Positions 16,472-25,463 of a DNA stretch of 64,000 bases are shown here, one piece after another. Position numbers and translations under genes: made by a program. The DNA lies in the NCBI RefSeq assembly GCF_046115505.1, contig NZ_CP170736.1, positions 1,054,001-1,118,000 on the forward strand, given 5' to 3'. The notes below the pieces were generated by a model. The model was not told where the DNA came from, did not search any database, and saw only the letters and a list, made by a program, of their open reading frames with translations. The stretch comes from Dellaglioa kimchii (GTDB taxonomy: Bacteria; Bacillota; Bacilli; Lactobacillales; Lactobacillaceae). Numbering within the stretch: position 1 is the stretch's first letter; every line of letters starts with the position of its first letter.

Positions 16472-17653
16472 ATGGAAAAAACAAAAATATCACCATCCTT
16501 AACACTTTTAGCATTGGCTATTAGTGCTTTCGCGATCGGATCAACAGAATTTATTAGTGTTGGGCTCATTCCCCTATTAGTCAAAGATTTTGGTATTTCA
16601 TTAAGTCAAGCAGGACTTAGCGTTTCATTATATGCATTCGGCGTCACAATAGGTGCACCCGTTCTAACTATTTTAACAGGTCAATTTGATCGAAAAAAAT
16701 TACTTTTAAGTATCATGGCGTTATTTATCGTTGGTAATTTAGTTGCAGCATTTGCACCAACTTTCTCAATTTTATTAATTGGTCGAATTATTTCTGCATT
16801 GTCTCACGGTATATTCATGACAATCGCTTCCGTTATTGCCGCTGACGTTGTTGAACCTTCAAAACGTGCTAGTGCTATTTCAGTCATGTTTACTGGTTTA
16901 ACCGTTGCAACTGTAACCGGTGTTCCGTTAGGTACATTTATTGGTCAACATACCAGCTGGCATGGATCATTTATTTTTATTAGCATCATTGGACTAATTG
17001 GTTTAATCGCCAACTTCTTCCTCGTACCAAATGGTTTACCAATTCCTGGAAAATCTGATGCTCATGGTTTTATCCGTGTCCTTAAGAATAAATATTTATT
17101 GATCACGTTACTATTAACCGCCTTAGGTTACGGTGGTACATTCGTTGTTTATACGTATATTACGCCACTCTTAGAAACTTCAATGGGTTACAGTGAAAGT
17201 GCTGTTGTTATCATATTAATTGTCTATGGATTAATGGTTGCCCTTGGAAATACAATTGGTGGCCGTTTAGCAAACCATAATCCGCTTCAAGCATTATTAA
17301 AAATGTTCATCGGTCTTGCAGTCGTCTTATTTATCCTTTTCTTTACTGCTAAAATGTCAATTTTAGGATTATTAACCGTAATGGCCTTAGGACTATTCGC
17401 TTTTATGAATGTTCCAGGATTACAGCTGTACGTTGTTCAACTAGCTGAAAAATATACCCCTAAAGATATTACTTTAGCATCGTCACTAAATATTTCCGCA
17501 TTCAATATTGGTATTACTTTAGGCTCTTTAATCGGTGGCCAAGTTGTTTCTAATCTCGGATTAGGTATGACGCCACTTTTTGGGACAGTCATGGTTTTAA
17601 TCGCGATTTTCATGACAATGTACTTAATTAAATACAATAAGAATGAAAAATAA
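16472..17653 (+). CDS. MFS transporter, DHA1 family (AraJ/YdhP-like efflux)
   Basis: The 393-aa protein has 12 predicted helices and an N-terminal SAFAIGSTEFISVGLIPLLV motif typical of the AraJ/YdhP/YdeA subgroup. The MFS loop 2-3 motif reads GQFDRKKLLL, and motif C-like GVPLGTFIGQ is near residue 150. AAGGAGG is the ribosome binding site. Family members export sugars, chloramphenicol or small toxic compounds. The substrate here is unknown. The divergent HxlR gene suggests induction by a reactive or toxic compound. Confidence 0.82.
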   Translation: MEKTKISPSLTLLALAISAFAIGSTEFISVGLIPLLVKDFGISLSQAGLSVSLYAFGVTIGAPVLTILTGQFDRKKLLLSIMALFIVGNLVAAFAPTFSILLIGRIISALSHGIFMTIASVIAADVVEPSKRASAISVMFTGLTVATVTGVPLGTFIGQHTSWHGSFIFISIIGLIGLIANFFLVPNGLPIPGKSDAHGFIRVLKNKYLLITLLLTALGYGGTFVVYTYITPLLETSMGYSESAVVIILIVYGLMVALGNTIGGRLANHNPLQALLKMFIGLAVVLFILFFTAKMSILGLLTVMALGLFAFMNVPGLQLYVVQLAEKYTPKDITLASSLNISAFNIGITLGSLIGGQVVSNLGLGMTPLFGTVMVLIAIFMTMYLIKYNKNEK

Positions 17654-17654
17654 C

Positions 17655-17703
17655 AAAAAACGGGTCACAGCGAATATATCATTCACTGTGATCCGTTTTT
17701 ATT
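17655..17703. terminator. Bidirectional terminator between the MFS and nhaC-type genes
   Basis: ACGGGTCACAGCGAAT/ATTCACTGTGATCCGT inverted repeat with A-run on the left and T-run on the right. Confidence 0.85.
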
Positions 17704-19072
17704 AGGCTTTCTTTTCACGTAACCCGATTCCCGTCCAACCACTGATGATTGAAAAGACTGGCGATAGTAAGCTAAAGAACGCAAATGGTAAGTAATCTAA
17801 TGTTGGAACTCCCAACGTGCTTGCTGCAAACGCACCAGCTACACCCCAAGGAATTAAGTAATTAATCACTGTTCCACCATCTTCAAGTGCACGACTCAAA
17901 GCTAAATTATCTAATTTTGATTTATCAAAAGCGGGTTTAAACGCTTTTCCAGGTAAAATAACTGATAAGTATTGTTCTCCAACAAATAAATTAACACCAA
18001 TACCAGCAAAAATAGTTGCCGTAATTAATTTACCAGATGAATTTAAACGTTTAACTAAAGGCTCCATAACGACTTCAATAATATTAAAATTCATTAGTAA
18101 CCCGCCTAATGTTAAGGTTAAAATTATTAATGACACGGTTCCCATCATACTTGAAACACCGCCTCGTGTTAATAACATATCTACATTTGCATCTCCAGTT
18201 TTAGAAACAAATCCTGACTGAATCAACGCCGCAACATCTTGTAAACTCGTAAGTGGTTTTTGAATAAATAACATAACCAACGATACACCAATATTGATAA
18301 ATAACGTTGGAATAGCCGGTATTTTTAACCATGCGCAGACAAACATTAAGATAATTGGTAATGCTGCCCAAGCTGTGATTGAAAAGTGACTAGATAAAAT
18401 TGAAATTGTATGATTAATTTTATCCATATTTGCTGCCGTACTATCACTTCCCAAAATAAAGTATAAAATTAAAGATCCTACAAAAGCAGGAATTGTTGTC
18501 CACATCATATTTTTAATATGTTTAAATAAATCAGATTCTCCAATGGCTGCTGCTAAGTTCGTTGAATCTGATAATGGAGACATTTTATCCCCAAAGATAG
18601 CACCTGAAATAATTGCCCCTGCCACTAATGCAGGATTAACTCCCATCGTCATCCCCATACCGAATAGTGCGATACCCACAGTTGAAATTAAAGTGAAGGC
18701 ACTCCCAATTGATAATCCAATAATAGCACAGACAATAAAAACGGAAGGGACAAAGAATTGAACACTAATCAGATTAAATCCCCAAATCATTAAGGTTGGA
18801 ATAATTCCCGCCGCAATCCAAGTCGCAATCAATGAGCCAATCAAAATAAAAATAAAGATGGGAATCAACCCCGTACTCATCCCATCCTTGATACCCGCGT
18901 GAATCTCATCCCATGAAAAATGACGAATTCTTGCCCATAAAATTAAAAGGCCAATCACTAACATAACTGGTGTTTGAGGTGACAACCCAAATTTAATTAC
19001 ACCAAATCCCATAATAATTAACATGACCACTAAAACACTTGCTGCTTCTGCAAACGATAATTTATTTTTCAT
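17702..19072 (-). CDS. NhaC family antiporter-like transporter, probable tyrosine transporter
   Basis: The 456-aa protein has about 11-12 helices. NhaC-family elements include GAIISGAIFGDKMSPLSDSTNLAAAI (about residues 151-176) and GVNLFVGEQYLSVILPG (about 352-368). The Na+/H+ antiporter label is generic. The gene sits behind a T-box leader, which is typical of amino-acid transport. Comparative genomics of T-boxes has assigned NhaC-family proteins to tyrosine transport, and the specifier loop here is compatible with UAC (Tyr). Confidence 0.75.
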   Translation of the reverse strand: MKNKLSFAEAASVLVVMLIIMGFGVIKFGLSPQTPVMLVIGLLILWARIRHFSWDEIHAGIKDGMSTGLIPIFIFILIGSLIATWIAAGIIPTLMIWGFNLISVQFFVPSVFIVCAIIGLSIGSAFTLISTVGIALFGMGMTMGVNPALVAGAIISGAIFGDKMSPLSDSTNLAAAIGESDLFKHIKNMMWTTIPAFVGSLILYFILGSDSTAANMDKINHTISILSSHFSITAWAALPIILMFVCAWLKIPAIPTLFINIGVSLVMLFIQKPLTSLQDVAALIQSGFVSKTGDANVDMLLTRGGVSSMMGTVSLIILTLTLGGLLMNFNIIEVVMEPLVKRLNSSGKLITATIFAGIGVNLFVGEQYLSVILPGKAFKPAFDKSKLDNLALSRALEDGGTVINYLIPWGVAGAFAASTLGVPTLDYLPFAFFSLLSPVFSIISGWTGIGLREKKA

Positions 19073-19180
19073 TAGTAAACACTCCTATTTTTTTGTCGAT
19101 TCTAGTATTTATCATGAAAAGTTTGATATCGAAACTGGCCCCAATTTATATTTTTCATTATTAACACTCCTTTTCTGGAC

Positions 19181-19430
19181 AAAAAAAGTCCCTGATACAA
19201 TATTAAATATTGTATCAGGGACGACTCTAGCCGTGGTACCACCCAGTTTAATTGAGAACACAAATTCTCACTCACTAGATGATAACGGTTCTAGATATTT
19301 ATCCGATGTTTAAATAACGTTAACGTATTTGGTTAATTTATCCTGATTGGTTCGCATCAACCACCAACTTTCTGACTCCCAGATAAATAACTACTTATGT
19401 GTTAACTTTTATTTATTAAGTTGAGTGAAT
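19181..19430 (-). promoter_or_regulatory. T-box riboswitch (probable Tyr specifier UAC)
   Basis: On the minus strand the T-box core GGGTGGTACCACGG is at 19231-19244. It is followed by a terminator stem GTCCCTGATACAATATT/AATATTGTATCAGGGAC (19188-19222) and seven T (19181-19187). Upstream a Stem I is bounded by complementary GTTAAC elements. An AGTA-containing loop strand faces CCAAATAC, which places UAC at 19325-19327 as the likely specifier. The GTTGGTGGTTGATGCGAACC element forms the distal part of Stem I. Uncharged tRNA would stabilise the antiterminator and turn on the NhaC-type gene. Confidence 0.88.
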
Positions 19431-19457
19431 CTTAACACGCCTAAATATCCTTGTCAA
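19429..19457 (-). promoter_or_regulatory. Promoter of the T-box leader
   Basis: Consensus -35 TTGACA (19452-19457), 17-nt spacer, -10 TAAGAT (19429-19434) on the minus strand, ending about 7 nt before the expected start of the T-box RNA. Confidence 0.8.
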
Positions 19458-19468
19458 TAATGTACATC

Positions 19469-21085
19469 TTATAGTATTTCTTTTAGAACACGATCAACTG
19501 AGAAATAAAAAGCTTTTTCCCCAGCCACATCTTTAAAGCCAGATCGTTCAAACATTCTCATTACATTTGGTTGAACAGAAGAAAAGATGACTTCATGATT
19601 TTTAGTCTGAGCATCACTATAGAAATCCTGAATAACAGCCATCGCTGTATTATCAATTGACGGTACACCACGCAATGAAAAGATAACTAAATCTCGTTCA
19701 TGAAGTGGCTGTAGTGCTTTATCCAATCGATCCGCAGACATGAAAAATAGTGGTCCAGTAATGTAGACAACTGCCCAATCATCTTTTAATCTATCTTGTG
19801 TTGTTTCGACTTTGCCTAAATCAACATCTTCAACCACAACATCTAAAATAGAACTCTTAGCCACAAAAATAACGATTCCAACTAAAACACCGGCCATAAT
19901 CGCCGTACTCAAATCAAAGATAACAGTACTCATTAATGTTAAGAAAAATAGAATTAAAGCACTTTTAAATTTATTTTTAAAGAGGTACTTGATAGCTGAC
20001 CATTCATTCATCCGCCATGAAGTCACAACTAAAACACCAGCTAATGCCGCTAAGGGAATCTGTGACATAATTGGTGCCAATAAAAGCATTGAAACTAATA
20101 ACGCAAGCGCATGGAAAACACCTGTCAATCGTGTCTGTGCTCCTGATTTAATTGCTACACTCGTTCTAGCAATCGCAGCCGTTGCTGGAATACCACCAAA
20201 AAATGGTAAAATCATATTTCCAATACCTTGAGCGATTAATTCTTGATTACTATCTAATGTTTTACCTGTCATGCGACCAGCAGATGCCCCACATAACAAG
20301 CTTTCGATCATTCCTAATAAGGCAATACTTGCACCAGGAATAATTAAATTCTTAACCGTTTGAAGATTTAATGTACCTAAATGTAATCTATCATCACTAA
20401 TAACACTTGTTGGAATCTCACCAACTGTTGCGACGTCCAATTTAAATATCATTGTAATTGCCGTAGTAACAATAATTGCAATCAACGATGCAGGTACAAC
20501 CTTATTCCATTTTTTAGGGAAAATAAAAAGTGCAATAACAACTAAAACTGCCATCAAAGTCGTTGCCAACTTAGGTTGAAAACCTAAGTTAGGATAGCTA
20601 CCAATTTTTTCAATTAAACTACTTCCATTTGAATGCGTACCAAAAAAATTATCTAATTGCCCGAAAGCAATAATAATTGAAATTCCTGATGTAAATCCTG
20701 TAATAACAGGCGCTGGAATAAAGGTCGTTAAAACGCCTAATTTAAATATACCGGCTAACAATAGAATTACTCCGGCAATCAAAGTAGCAATAAAAACCCC
20801 TTTTAATCCATATTGTGCAATAACACCCATTAATACTGCAGCCATCGCTCCAGTTGGTCCTGATATTTGATAATATGCCCCAGATAAGGTACTTATCAAA
20901 ATCCCAGCGACAATTGCTGTGATTAATCCAGCAGCAGCTGTTGCCCCACTTGAGACACCAAATGCCAAGGCTAACGGAATAGCAACTGCGGCTACCGTTA
21001 AACCTGCCATAAAATCCTTAGCTAATTTTGTTGCATTGTAACCTTTAAACTCATTTTTTAATATTAAAATATAATTTGATATCAT
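19469..21085 (-). CDS. SulP (SLC26) family anion transporter with STAS domain
   Basis: The start at the third of three adjacent ATG codons (21085) gives AGGAG a 7-nt spacing. An upstream in-frame ATG at 21112 would put the ribosome binding site within the gene. The 538-aa product has the SulP membrane core with DFMAGLTVAAVAIPLALAFG at its start and QISGPTGAMAAVLMG, followed by a cytoplasmic STAS domain (about 430-538). Family members carry sulfate, bicarbonate or other anions. The substrate is not assignable here. Confidence 0.82.
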   Translation of the reverse strand: MISNYILILKNEFKGYNATKLAKDFMAGLTVAAVAIPLALAFGVSSGATAAAGLITAIVAGILISTLSGAYYQISGPTGAMAAVLMGVIAQYGLKGVFIATLIAGVILLLAGIFKLGVLTTFIPAPVITGFTSGISIIIAFGQLDNFFGTHSNGSSLIEKIGSYPNLGFQPKLATTLMAVLVVIALFIFPKKWNKVVPASLIAIIVTTAITMIFKLDVATVGEIPTSVISDDRLHLGTLNLQTVKNLIIPGASIALLGMIESLLCGASAGRMTGKTLDSNQELIAQGIGNMILPFFGGIPATAAIARTSVAIKSGAQTRLTGVFHALALLVSMLLLAPIMSQIPLAALAGVLVVTSWRMNEWSAIKYLFKNKFKSALILFFLTLMSTVIFDLSTAIMAGVLVGIVIFVAKSSILDVVVEDVDLGKVETTQDRLKDDWAVVYITGPLFFMSADRLDKALQPLHERDLVIFSLRGVPSIDNTAMAVIQDFYSDAQTKNHEVIFSSVQPNVMRMFERSGFKDVAGEKAFYFSVDRVLKEIL

Positions 21086-21146
21086 CATCATGCTCCTATT
21101 TATGTTATACATAAAAGCATAACATAAACCTTATATATAAATAAAC

Positions 21147-21162
21147 AAGTAAACGTTTTCCA
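21147..21162. promoter_or_regulatory. cre-like site upstream of sulP
   Basis: AAGTAAACGTTTTCCA matches 14 of 16 cre consensus positions, 62 bp upstream of the sulP start. Suggestive only. Confidence 0.35.
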
Positions 21163-21203
21163 AATAAAAATGGTTAAATATTTATAAGATTTAACCATTT
21201 TGT
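21163..21203 (-). terminator. Terminator of the mntH-usp operon
   Basis: AAAATGGTTAAAT/ATTTAACCATTTT inverted repeat. The minus-strand tail is TTTTTATTTG. It lies directly after the usp stop. Confidence 0.7.
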
Positions 21204-21217
21204 ATAACTTTTTTCTA

Positions 21218-21664
21218 TTAACGAACAACCATAACTGAAACGGGAGAATACTTAGCCACGTATGATGCTTGGCTACCTAAGTACTTACCAATCCCTTTAG
21301 TTATAGCTGATCCAACAACGACTAAATCAGGTTTAACGTCAGGAATAACATCTTTAACAATCGTTTCACCAGGCTCACCCTCAGCAAGAACAATGTGTAC
21401 TTCCTTAACACCTGCATCTAATGCGCTTTGTTTATACTCTTGAAGTTGTTTTTCAACCTTCATTCGTTTTTCAGCTAATGTATCTTTTGTTAATACCTGA
21501 AAAACATTCAAATCATCCGACTCCAGAACAGTTACAATATGCAGCAGAGAATCATCATCTAAAGCATGACTAACCGCTTCTAAGAATGCTAGTTGGGCAT
21601 CAGCCGAATTATCGACGCCGACAAGAATGTTCTTATGCTTTGGTAACTCAAAACTTTTTTTCAT
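21218..21664 (-). CDS. Universal stress protein UspA family
   Basis: The 148-aa protein has the Usp fold with NILVGVDNSADAQLAFLEAV at the N-terminus. The nucleotide-binding C-terminal motif is DLVVVGSAITKGIGKYLGSQASYVAKYSPVSVMVVR, which approximates G-2x-G-9x-G(S/T) with Ser/Gln substitutions, so ATP binding is likely. It lies 18 nt after mntH and is probably co-transcribed with it. This mntH-usp pairing is common in lactobacilli and ties it to manganese or acid stress. Confidence 0.88.
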   Translation of the reverse strand: MKKSFELPKHKNILVGVDNSADAQLAFLEAVSHALDDDSLLHIVTVLESDDLNVFQVLTKDTLAEKRMKVEKQLQEYKQSALDAGVKEVHIVLAEGEPGETIVKDVIPDVKPDLVVVGSAITKGIGKYLGSQASYVAKYSPVSVMVVR

Positions 21665-21682
21665 ATGAATTTCCTCCTTATT

Positions 21683-23059
21683 TTATAAAACTTCTTGGAA
21701 AAATTGAATGACTAAATTGAAGACTAATTGAATATTTAAAATAGTTAATCCGATTGCGGCTGCCCAACCAATAATTGATACCCAAAGCGGATTAACGAAT
21801 CGTTCGCCCATATATTTTTTTGAAGATGTAAACCAAATTAATGGAATCATCGTAAATGGTAAGGCCACTGATAAGAACACTTGTGAATAAACAAGTAAAT
21901 TATCTAGTACGCCTTCTGTCCCACCCCAAATGATTGCGGCGATCATAACAGGAATAACTGCTATGATACGTGTAACCAATCGACGGGCCCATAATGGCAT
22001 CTTTAAATGTATGAAACCTTCCATTATAATTTGACCAGTCAAGGTTCCGGTAATCGTTGCATTTTGCCCAGAAGCCAATAAAGCTACGGCAAATAAAGTT
22101 GAAAGTACAGGTGATGCAATCCCTTTGGCAATTGTATTATCACTTAATGCACGGTATAAATCACCGAATGCTTGTAATTGATCTGCATGTCCAAAGAATA
22201 AAGCAGCTCCCAAAAGTAAAAGTAAACTGTTAACAATTGTTGCGCCAAATAATTGGATATTTGAATCCCAAGTTGTAAAGCGAACAACTTTTGCAACTTC
22301 TTCTTCGTCAGTTGAATCGTATTGACGTGTTTGAGCAATTGAAGAGTGAAGGTACAAGTTATGAGGCATAACTGTTGCACCAATAATACCTAAAGCTAAT
22401 GTTAATTGATCATGATTCATAACAATTGATGCTCTTGGTAAAATACCACCCATGATACCTGCTAAACTTGGTTTTGATAAGGCAACTAAGTAAAGGAAAA
22501 TAATTAAAATTGATGCAATCAGTGTTGCAACAATTGCTTCAATTGTTCTAAATCCTAATTTTGTTAATAATAATAGTAAGAAAACATCTAATATAGTTAT
22601 CATAACGCCGACTGTTAATGGAATTCCAAAAAGTAATTGTAAAGCAATCGCTCCACCAATTACTTCGGCAATATCTGTTGCCATAATTGCTAATTCTGTC
22701 ATGATCCATAATAAAAATCCAACCGGTTTATTAGTATGATCACGAATCGCTTGCGCTAAATCCATTCTTGTTACGACACCTAACTTAGCAGCCATATATT
22801 GCATTAACATAGCGATAAGTCCGGAAAAAATAACGACTGATAATAGTAAGTAACGGTATTGCGCACCACCGACAATTGATGTAATCCAGTTACCTGGATC
22901 CATATAACCAACAGCGACTAATGCACCTGGTCCACTAAAAGCCCATAAAGTTCGTAAAAATCCGGCACTTTTTGGAACTTCTACTGATCCATTTACTTCT
23001 TCCAAACTAGCACTATTTGTTGTGGTAGTCATTTTTGGTTCTTGTACTTCTTTCGACAT
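21683..23059 (-). CDS. mntH: MntH, NRAMP family proton-coupled manganese transporter
   Basis: The 458-aa protein has 11 helices with the NRAMP metal-site motifs GYMDPGNWITS (DPGN, about residue 54) and GATVMPHNLYLHSS (MPHN, about 235). These supply the Asp, Asn and Met ligands for Mn(II). The consensus transport motif GQNATITGTLTGQ is near residue 330. It lies upstream of usp in the same operon. Its promoter carries an MntR-type palindrome, and the mntR gene is next door. Manganese import underlies superoxide tolerance in lactobacilli. Confidence 0.93.
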   Translation of the reverse strand: MSKEVQEPKMTTTTNSASLEEVNGSVEVPKSAGFLRTLWAFSGPGALVAVGYMDPGNWITSIVGGAQYRYLLLSVVIFSGLIAMLMQYMAAKLGVVTRMDLAQAIRDHTNKPVGFLLWIMTELAIMATDIAEVIGGAIALQLLFGIPLTVGVMITILDVFLLLLLTKLGFRTIEAIVATLIASILIIFLYLVALSKPSLAGIMGGILPRASIVMNHDQLTLALGIIGATVMPHNLYLHSSIAQTRQYDSTDEEEVAKVVRFTTWDSNIQLFGATIVNSLLLLLGAALFFGHADQLQAFGDLYRALSDNTIAKGIASPVLSTLFAVALLASGQNATITGTLTGQIIMEGFIHLKMPLWARRLVTRIIAVIPVMIAAIIWGGTEGVLDNLLVYSQVFLSVALPFTMIPLIWFTSSKKYMGERFVNPLWVSIIGWAAAIGLTILNIQLVFNLVIQFFQEVL

Positions 23060-23099
23060 TTTTCACCACTCCTTTAAATTCTTTTCTTCTCAATTCCTT

Positions 23100-23152
23100 A
23101 TTATACTCAAACTTTATACATTGTAAACAAAAAGTTTAGGCTAACCTTAAAT
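23100..23152 (-). promoter_or_regulatory. mntH promoter with MntR-type operator
   Basis: -35 TTTACA (23122-23127), 16-nt spacer and -10 TATAAT (23100-23105) on the minus strand. A palindromic TTTAGGCTAACCTTAAA (23135-23151) lies just upstream of the -35, resembling DtxR/MntR operators. Confidence 0.7.
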
Positions 23153-23185
23153 CATTTTACCGGTTATTAAATATTTCTATATTTC

Positions 23186-23227
23186 CAAAAAAAGACTGCT
23201 GATATCTATTTGATATCAACAGTCTTT
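23186..23227 (-). terminator. Terminator of mntR
   Basis: AAAGACTGCTGATATC/GATATCAACAGTCTTT inverted repeat with a seven-T tail on the minus strand. Confidence 0.8.
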
Positions 23228-23264
23228 AGCTATTTAATGAAAATTTCTTTTGTTATCATAATAC

Positions 23265-23936
23265 CTACTTCACAAAAATATAATGAGCGGCTTTATAACT
23301 AATATTTCTAACTTCACCAGTAGTTTCTAATTTTATTTCAACTGGACCTTCAAAAGGCGCATGAGAAACAACTGTTAATTTATCACCAATGTGTAATTCT
23401 AAATCGTCTAAATAAGTTAACAAATCATGATTATCAATGAAACGTTCAATCACAACTTTAGTGTTATCTTCTACTGCTTCTAAAACGAGATGGCTATCTT
23501 CCTCATAGTTACCTTCTTTGTCAGGTATCACACCGCCATGAGGACAATGTGTTGGATGACCCAAGAATTCACTCAAATGATCAAGCAAGTATTCACTTGT
23601 CACATGTTCAAGTAACTCTGATTCACCGTCAACATCTTGTAGTTTATAATCTAATTTATAAACTAAGAAACATTCCCATAAACGATGTTTACGAACTAAG
23701 TCTTCTGCCAATAATATCCCAGGTTTCGTTAACGAAATACCTGCGTATGGCGTATGTTCAACTAACTCTTCTTTAACTAGTTTATTGACCATTTCTGTAA
23801 CTGATCCGGCCGCAATGTTCAGACTAAGCGCAATCTGTTTATTCGATATTTTCTTTTGCGTACCGCCTAATTCAAAAATAATTTTTAAATAATCTTCCTT
23901 CATAGGTGTCATATTCGATCTTTCATTTTTTGTCAT
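23265..23936 (-). CDS. mntR: DtxR/MntR family metal-dependent regulator
   Basis: The 223-aa protein has an N-terminal winged HTH (KEDYLKIIFELGGTQKKISNKQIALSLNIAAGSVTEMVNKLVKEELVEH). A metal-binding dimerisation region contains HRLWECFLVYKL, HVTSEYLLDHLSEFLGHPTHCPHG. A C-terminal SH3/FeoA-like domain ends in GDKLTVVSHAPFEGPVEIKL. The His/Glu/Cys pattern is that of the long DtxR class. Position beside mntH and matching palindromes at both promoters make it the likely manganese sensor. Confidence 0.88.
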   Translation of the reverse strand: MTKNERSNMTPMKEDYLKIIFELGGTQKKISNKQIALSLNIAAGSVTEMVNKLVKEELVEHTPYAGISLTKPGILLAEDLVRKHRLWECFLVYKLDYKLQDVDGESELLEHVTSEYLLDHLSEFLGHPTHCPHGGVIPDKEGNYEEDSHLVLEAVEDNTKVVIERFIDNHDLLTYLDDLELHIGDKLTVVSHAPFEGPVEIKLETTGEVRNISYKAAHYIFVK

Positions 23937-23976
23937 TAGTTAATCAATTCACTTCCATTTTCTTAATAATAAATTT

Positions 23977-24027
23977 ATTATATCAGAATAACGATTGAAT
24001 TGTAACTTATTTTTTAGGAACGCCTAA
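23977..24027 (-). promoter_or_regulatory. mntR promoter with palindromic operator
   Basis: -35 TTACAA (24000-24005), 17-nt spacer, -10 TATAAT (23977-23982). The palindrome TTAGG-AACG-CCTAA (24014-24027) upstream resembles the mntH operator, so autoregulation is likely. Confidence 0.6.
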
Positions 24028-24083
24028 CCTTTCATTTTAAAATACCTAAATGTAAGCTAAAAATCATAATTCACTGCATTAAA

Positions 24084-24132
24084 ATAGGATTCAAGCATTT
24101 GTTTTAAGAAATGTCTTGAATCCTATCTTTTT
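24084..24132. terminator. Strong hairpin at the end of the repeat region
   Basis: ATAGGATTCAAG/CTTGAATCCTAT 12-bp stem, extended by CATTT/AAATG, with TCTTTTT on the plus side and TTTTAAT on the minus side. It could end a leftward transcript across the tandem repeats, or isolate mntR from rightward transcription. Confidence 0.65.
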
Positions 24133-24362
24133 GTAGAAGGAAAGCCGAAACCCGTGTTACCGAGAGTCGATTTTACTTGATTATTAATATATTTCGCCTC
24201 TATATCTTTATACTTATTTAGTTCTGTGAAGTCGCTTTTATATGTTTTGAATCATATATTATCGAATGACGCCCTTTGAGCGATTTGTTATCCATTCGAT
24301 TTCAAACGTTTCTCCAAGACCAAATACCTCTAAATCTAATTGTTCGTTCTACTACAACTTAA

Positions 24363-24835
24363 ATCATCAAAATTTGATATCTTGATTTGCCTTTTAATGC
24401 TCAAGACCGGCACCGTTTTAATACGCCTTACTTGACATCTCTCAACGTCATTAACTTGCCGTACATTGGAAACTTAAACCATCATCTTAACTGATGTGTC
24501 TTGATTTGCTTGTTGGTGCTCAAGACCGGCGCCGTTTTAATACGCCTTGCTCGACATCTCTCAACGTCATTAACTTGCCGTACATTGGAAACTTAAACCA
24601 TCATCTAAATTGATGTGTCCTGATTTGCTTTTAAGCGCTCAAGACTAGCACCGTTTTAAAACCTTGTTCGACGTCTCACGACGTTCACACTACCAAAATT
24701 CTAAATTCATCGGAGTAAACATCATCTAACTTGATGTGTCTTGATTTGCTTTTTAATGCTCAAGACCGGCACCGTTTTAATACGCCTTGCTTGACATCTC
24801 TCAACGTCATTAACTTGTGGTACATTTTTCAACTA
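24363..24835. repeat. Four tandem copies of a 118-121-bp unit
   Basis: Copies start at 24363, 24481, 24600 and 24721, each opening with ATCATC. Copies 1, 2 and 4 share long identical blocks (CTCAAGACCGGC, CCGTTTTAATACGCCTT, CATCTCTCAACGTCATTAAC). Copy 3 is more diverged and copy 4 is cut short. Each unit contains a TCTTGA/TCAAGA hairpin and a TTGACATCTCTCAA hairpin. No direct-repeat/spacer pattern of a CRISPR array is present. Confidence 0.9.
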
Positions 24836-24955
24836 TCTTCAGTACCAAACATTGTCCAACTAACTTCGTTTTTAAAAACCATTAAGTGAGTTTAAAAAAG
24901 TGACTTCAGTTTTATTTTGTTCAGGGATTTCGATAGCCTTCCTTGCTACAAATTA

Positions 24956-24983
24956 AGTATAACACAGATGTAAACGGTTGCAA
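24956..24983 (-). promoter_or_regulatory. Promoter with cre-like site facing the repeat region
   Basis: -35 TTGCAA (24978-24983), 16-nt spacer, -10 TATACT (24956-24961). ATGTAAACGGTTGCAA (24968-24983) matches 15 of 16 cre positions and covers the spacer and -35, so CcpA binding should repress it. Confidence 0.6.
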
Positions 24984-25016
24984 CCTTTTTGTTGCTTAAT
25001 TTAATAATTCTTTTTA

Positions 25017-25445
25017 TTAAACATCTCTGAGTTCAAAACGTGTCCCTTTTTCGTCTATTACCGCAAATAAACGCTGCTTTTTGGAATCATCAAAATAGCC
25101 CATATCAAAAACTGTTTTATTTCCTTGTTTACCAACATCTGAAACACGATCAATCAAAAAATGTTTAAATTGTCTAAAAATATCCATTTTTCCGTTAACG
25201 TGTTCAATCGCCGCAACCAATGTATAGCCTTCATCTAACTCTTCTTTTATAAGACTGACTTTTATGACCATATCTAATCGATATTCTCGCGACTTTGCCT
25301 TCTCATCTGAAATGCTTTCAATATAGCCTTTTTGTTCCCAATATCTTAACTGTCGTGTTGAAACACCCGTCATTTTACTTATTTCACTAATACCGACAAT
25401 TAACTTATCTTGCTTCATAAGATTGGCTAATGGATTATTATTCAC
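25017..25445 (-). CDS. MerR family transcriptional regulator
   Basis: The 142-aa protein starts at a GTG with AGAAGG 9 nt upstream. The N-terminal winged HTH reads ISEISKMTGVSTRQLRYWEQKGYIESISDEKAKSREYRLDMVIKVSLIKEELDEG (about 19-74). The C-terminal part is short, with no cysteine pair for metal sensing, so the effector is unknown. It ends a three-gene leftward group with a 69-aa protein and a GNAT acetyltransferase. Confidence 0.8.
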   Translation of the reverse strand: MNNNPLANLMKQDKLIVGISEISKMTGVSTRQLRYWEQKGYIESISDEKAKSREYRLDMVIKVSLIKEELDEGYTLVAAIEHVNGKMDIFRQFKHFLIDRVSDVGKQGNKTVFDMGYFDDSKKQRLFAVIDEKGTRFELRDV

Positions 25446-25463
25446 TGTAAGTACCTTCTATCT

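Larger units (their letters stand above)
24084..24949 (-). ncRNA. Candidate long non-coding transcript containing tandem repeats
   Basis: Between mntR and a merR gene about 1,080 bp contain no ORF with a ribosome binding site. A good minus-strand promoter at 24956-24983 reads into the region and the strong hairpin at 24084-24132 closes it, giving a predicted RNA of about 865 nt. Its middle is four tandem copies of a hairpin-bearing unit. Repeat lengths of 118, 119 and 121 are not all multiples of three, and pairs such as TCTTGA/TCAAGA are kept, which argues for structured RNA over coding. Function unknown. Confidence 0.45.

Noticed and set aside
22144..22383. 79-codon frame inside mntH and similar shadow frames elsewhere
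   Set aside because: They lie within strong genes in other frames, lack ribosome binding sites and have biased residue composition.
24363..24835. CRISPR array
   Set aside because: Repeats are 118-121 bp, directly abutting and diverging, with no short repeat/unique spacer alternation and no cas genes.
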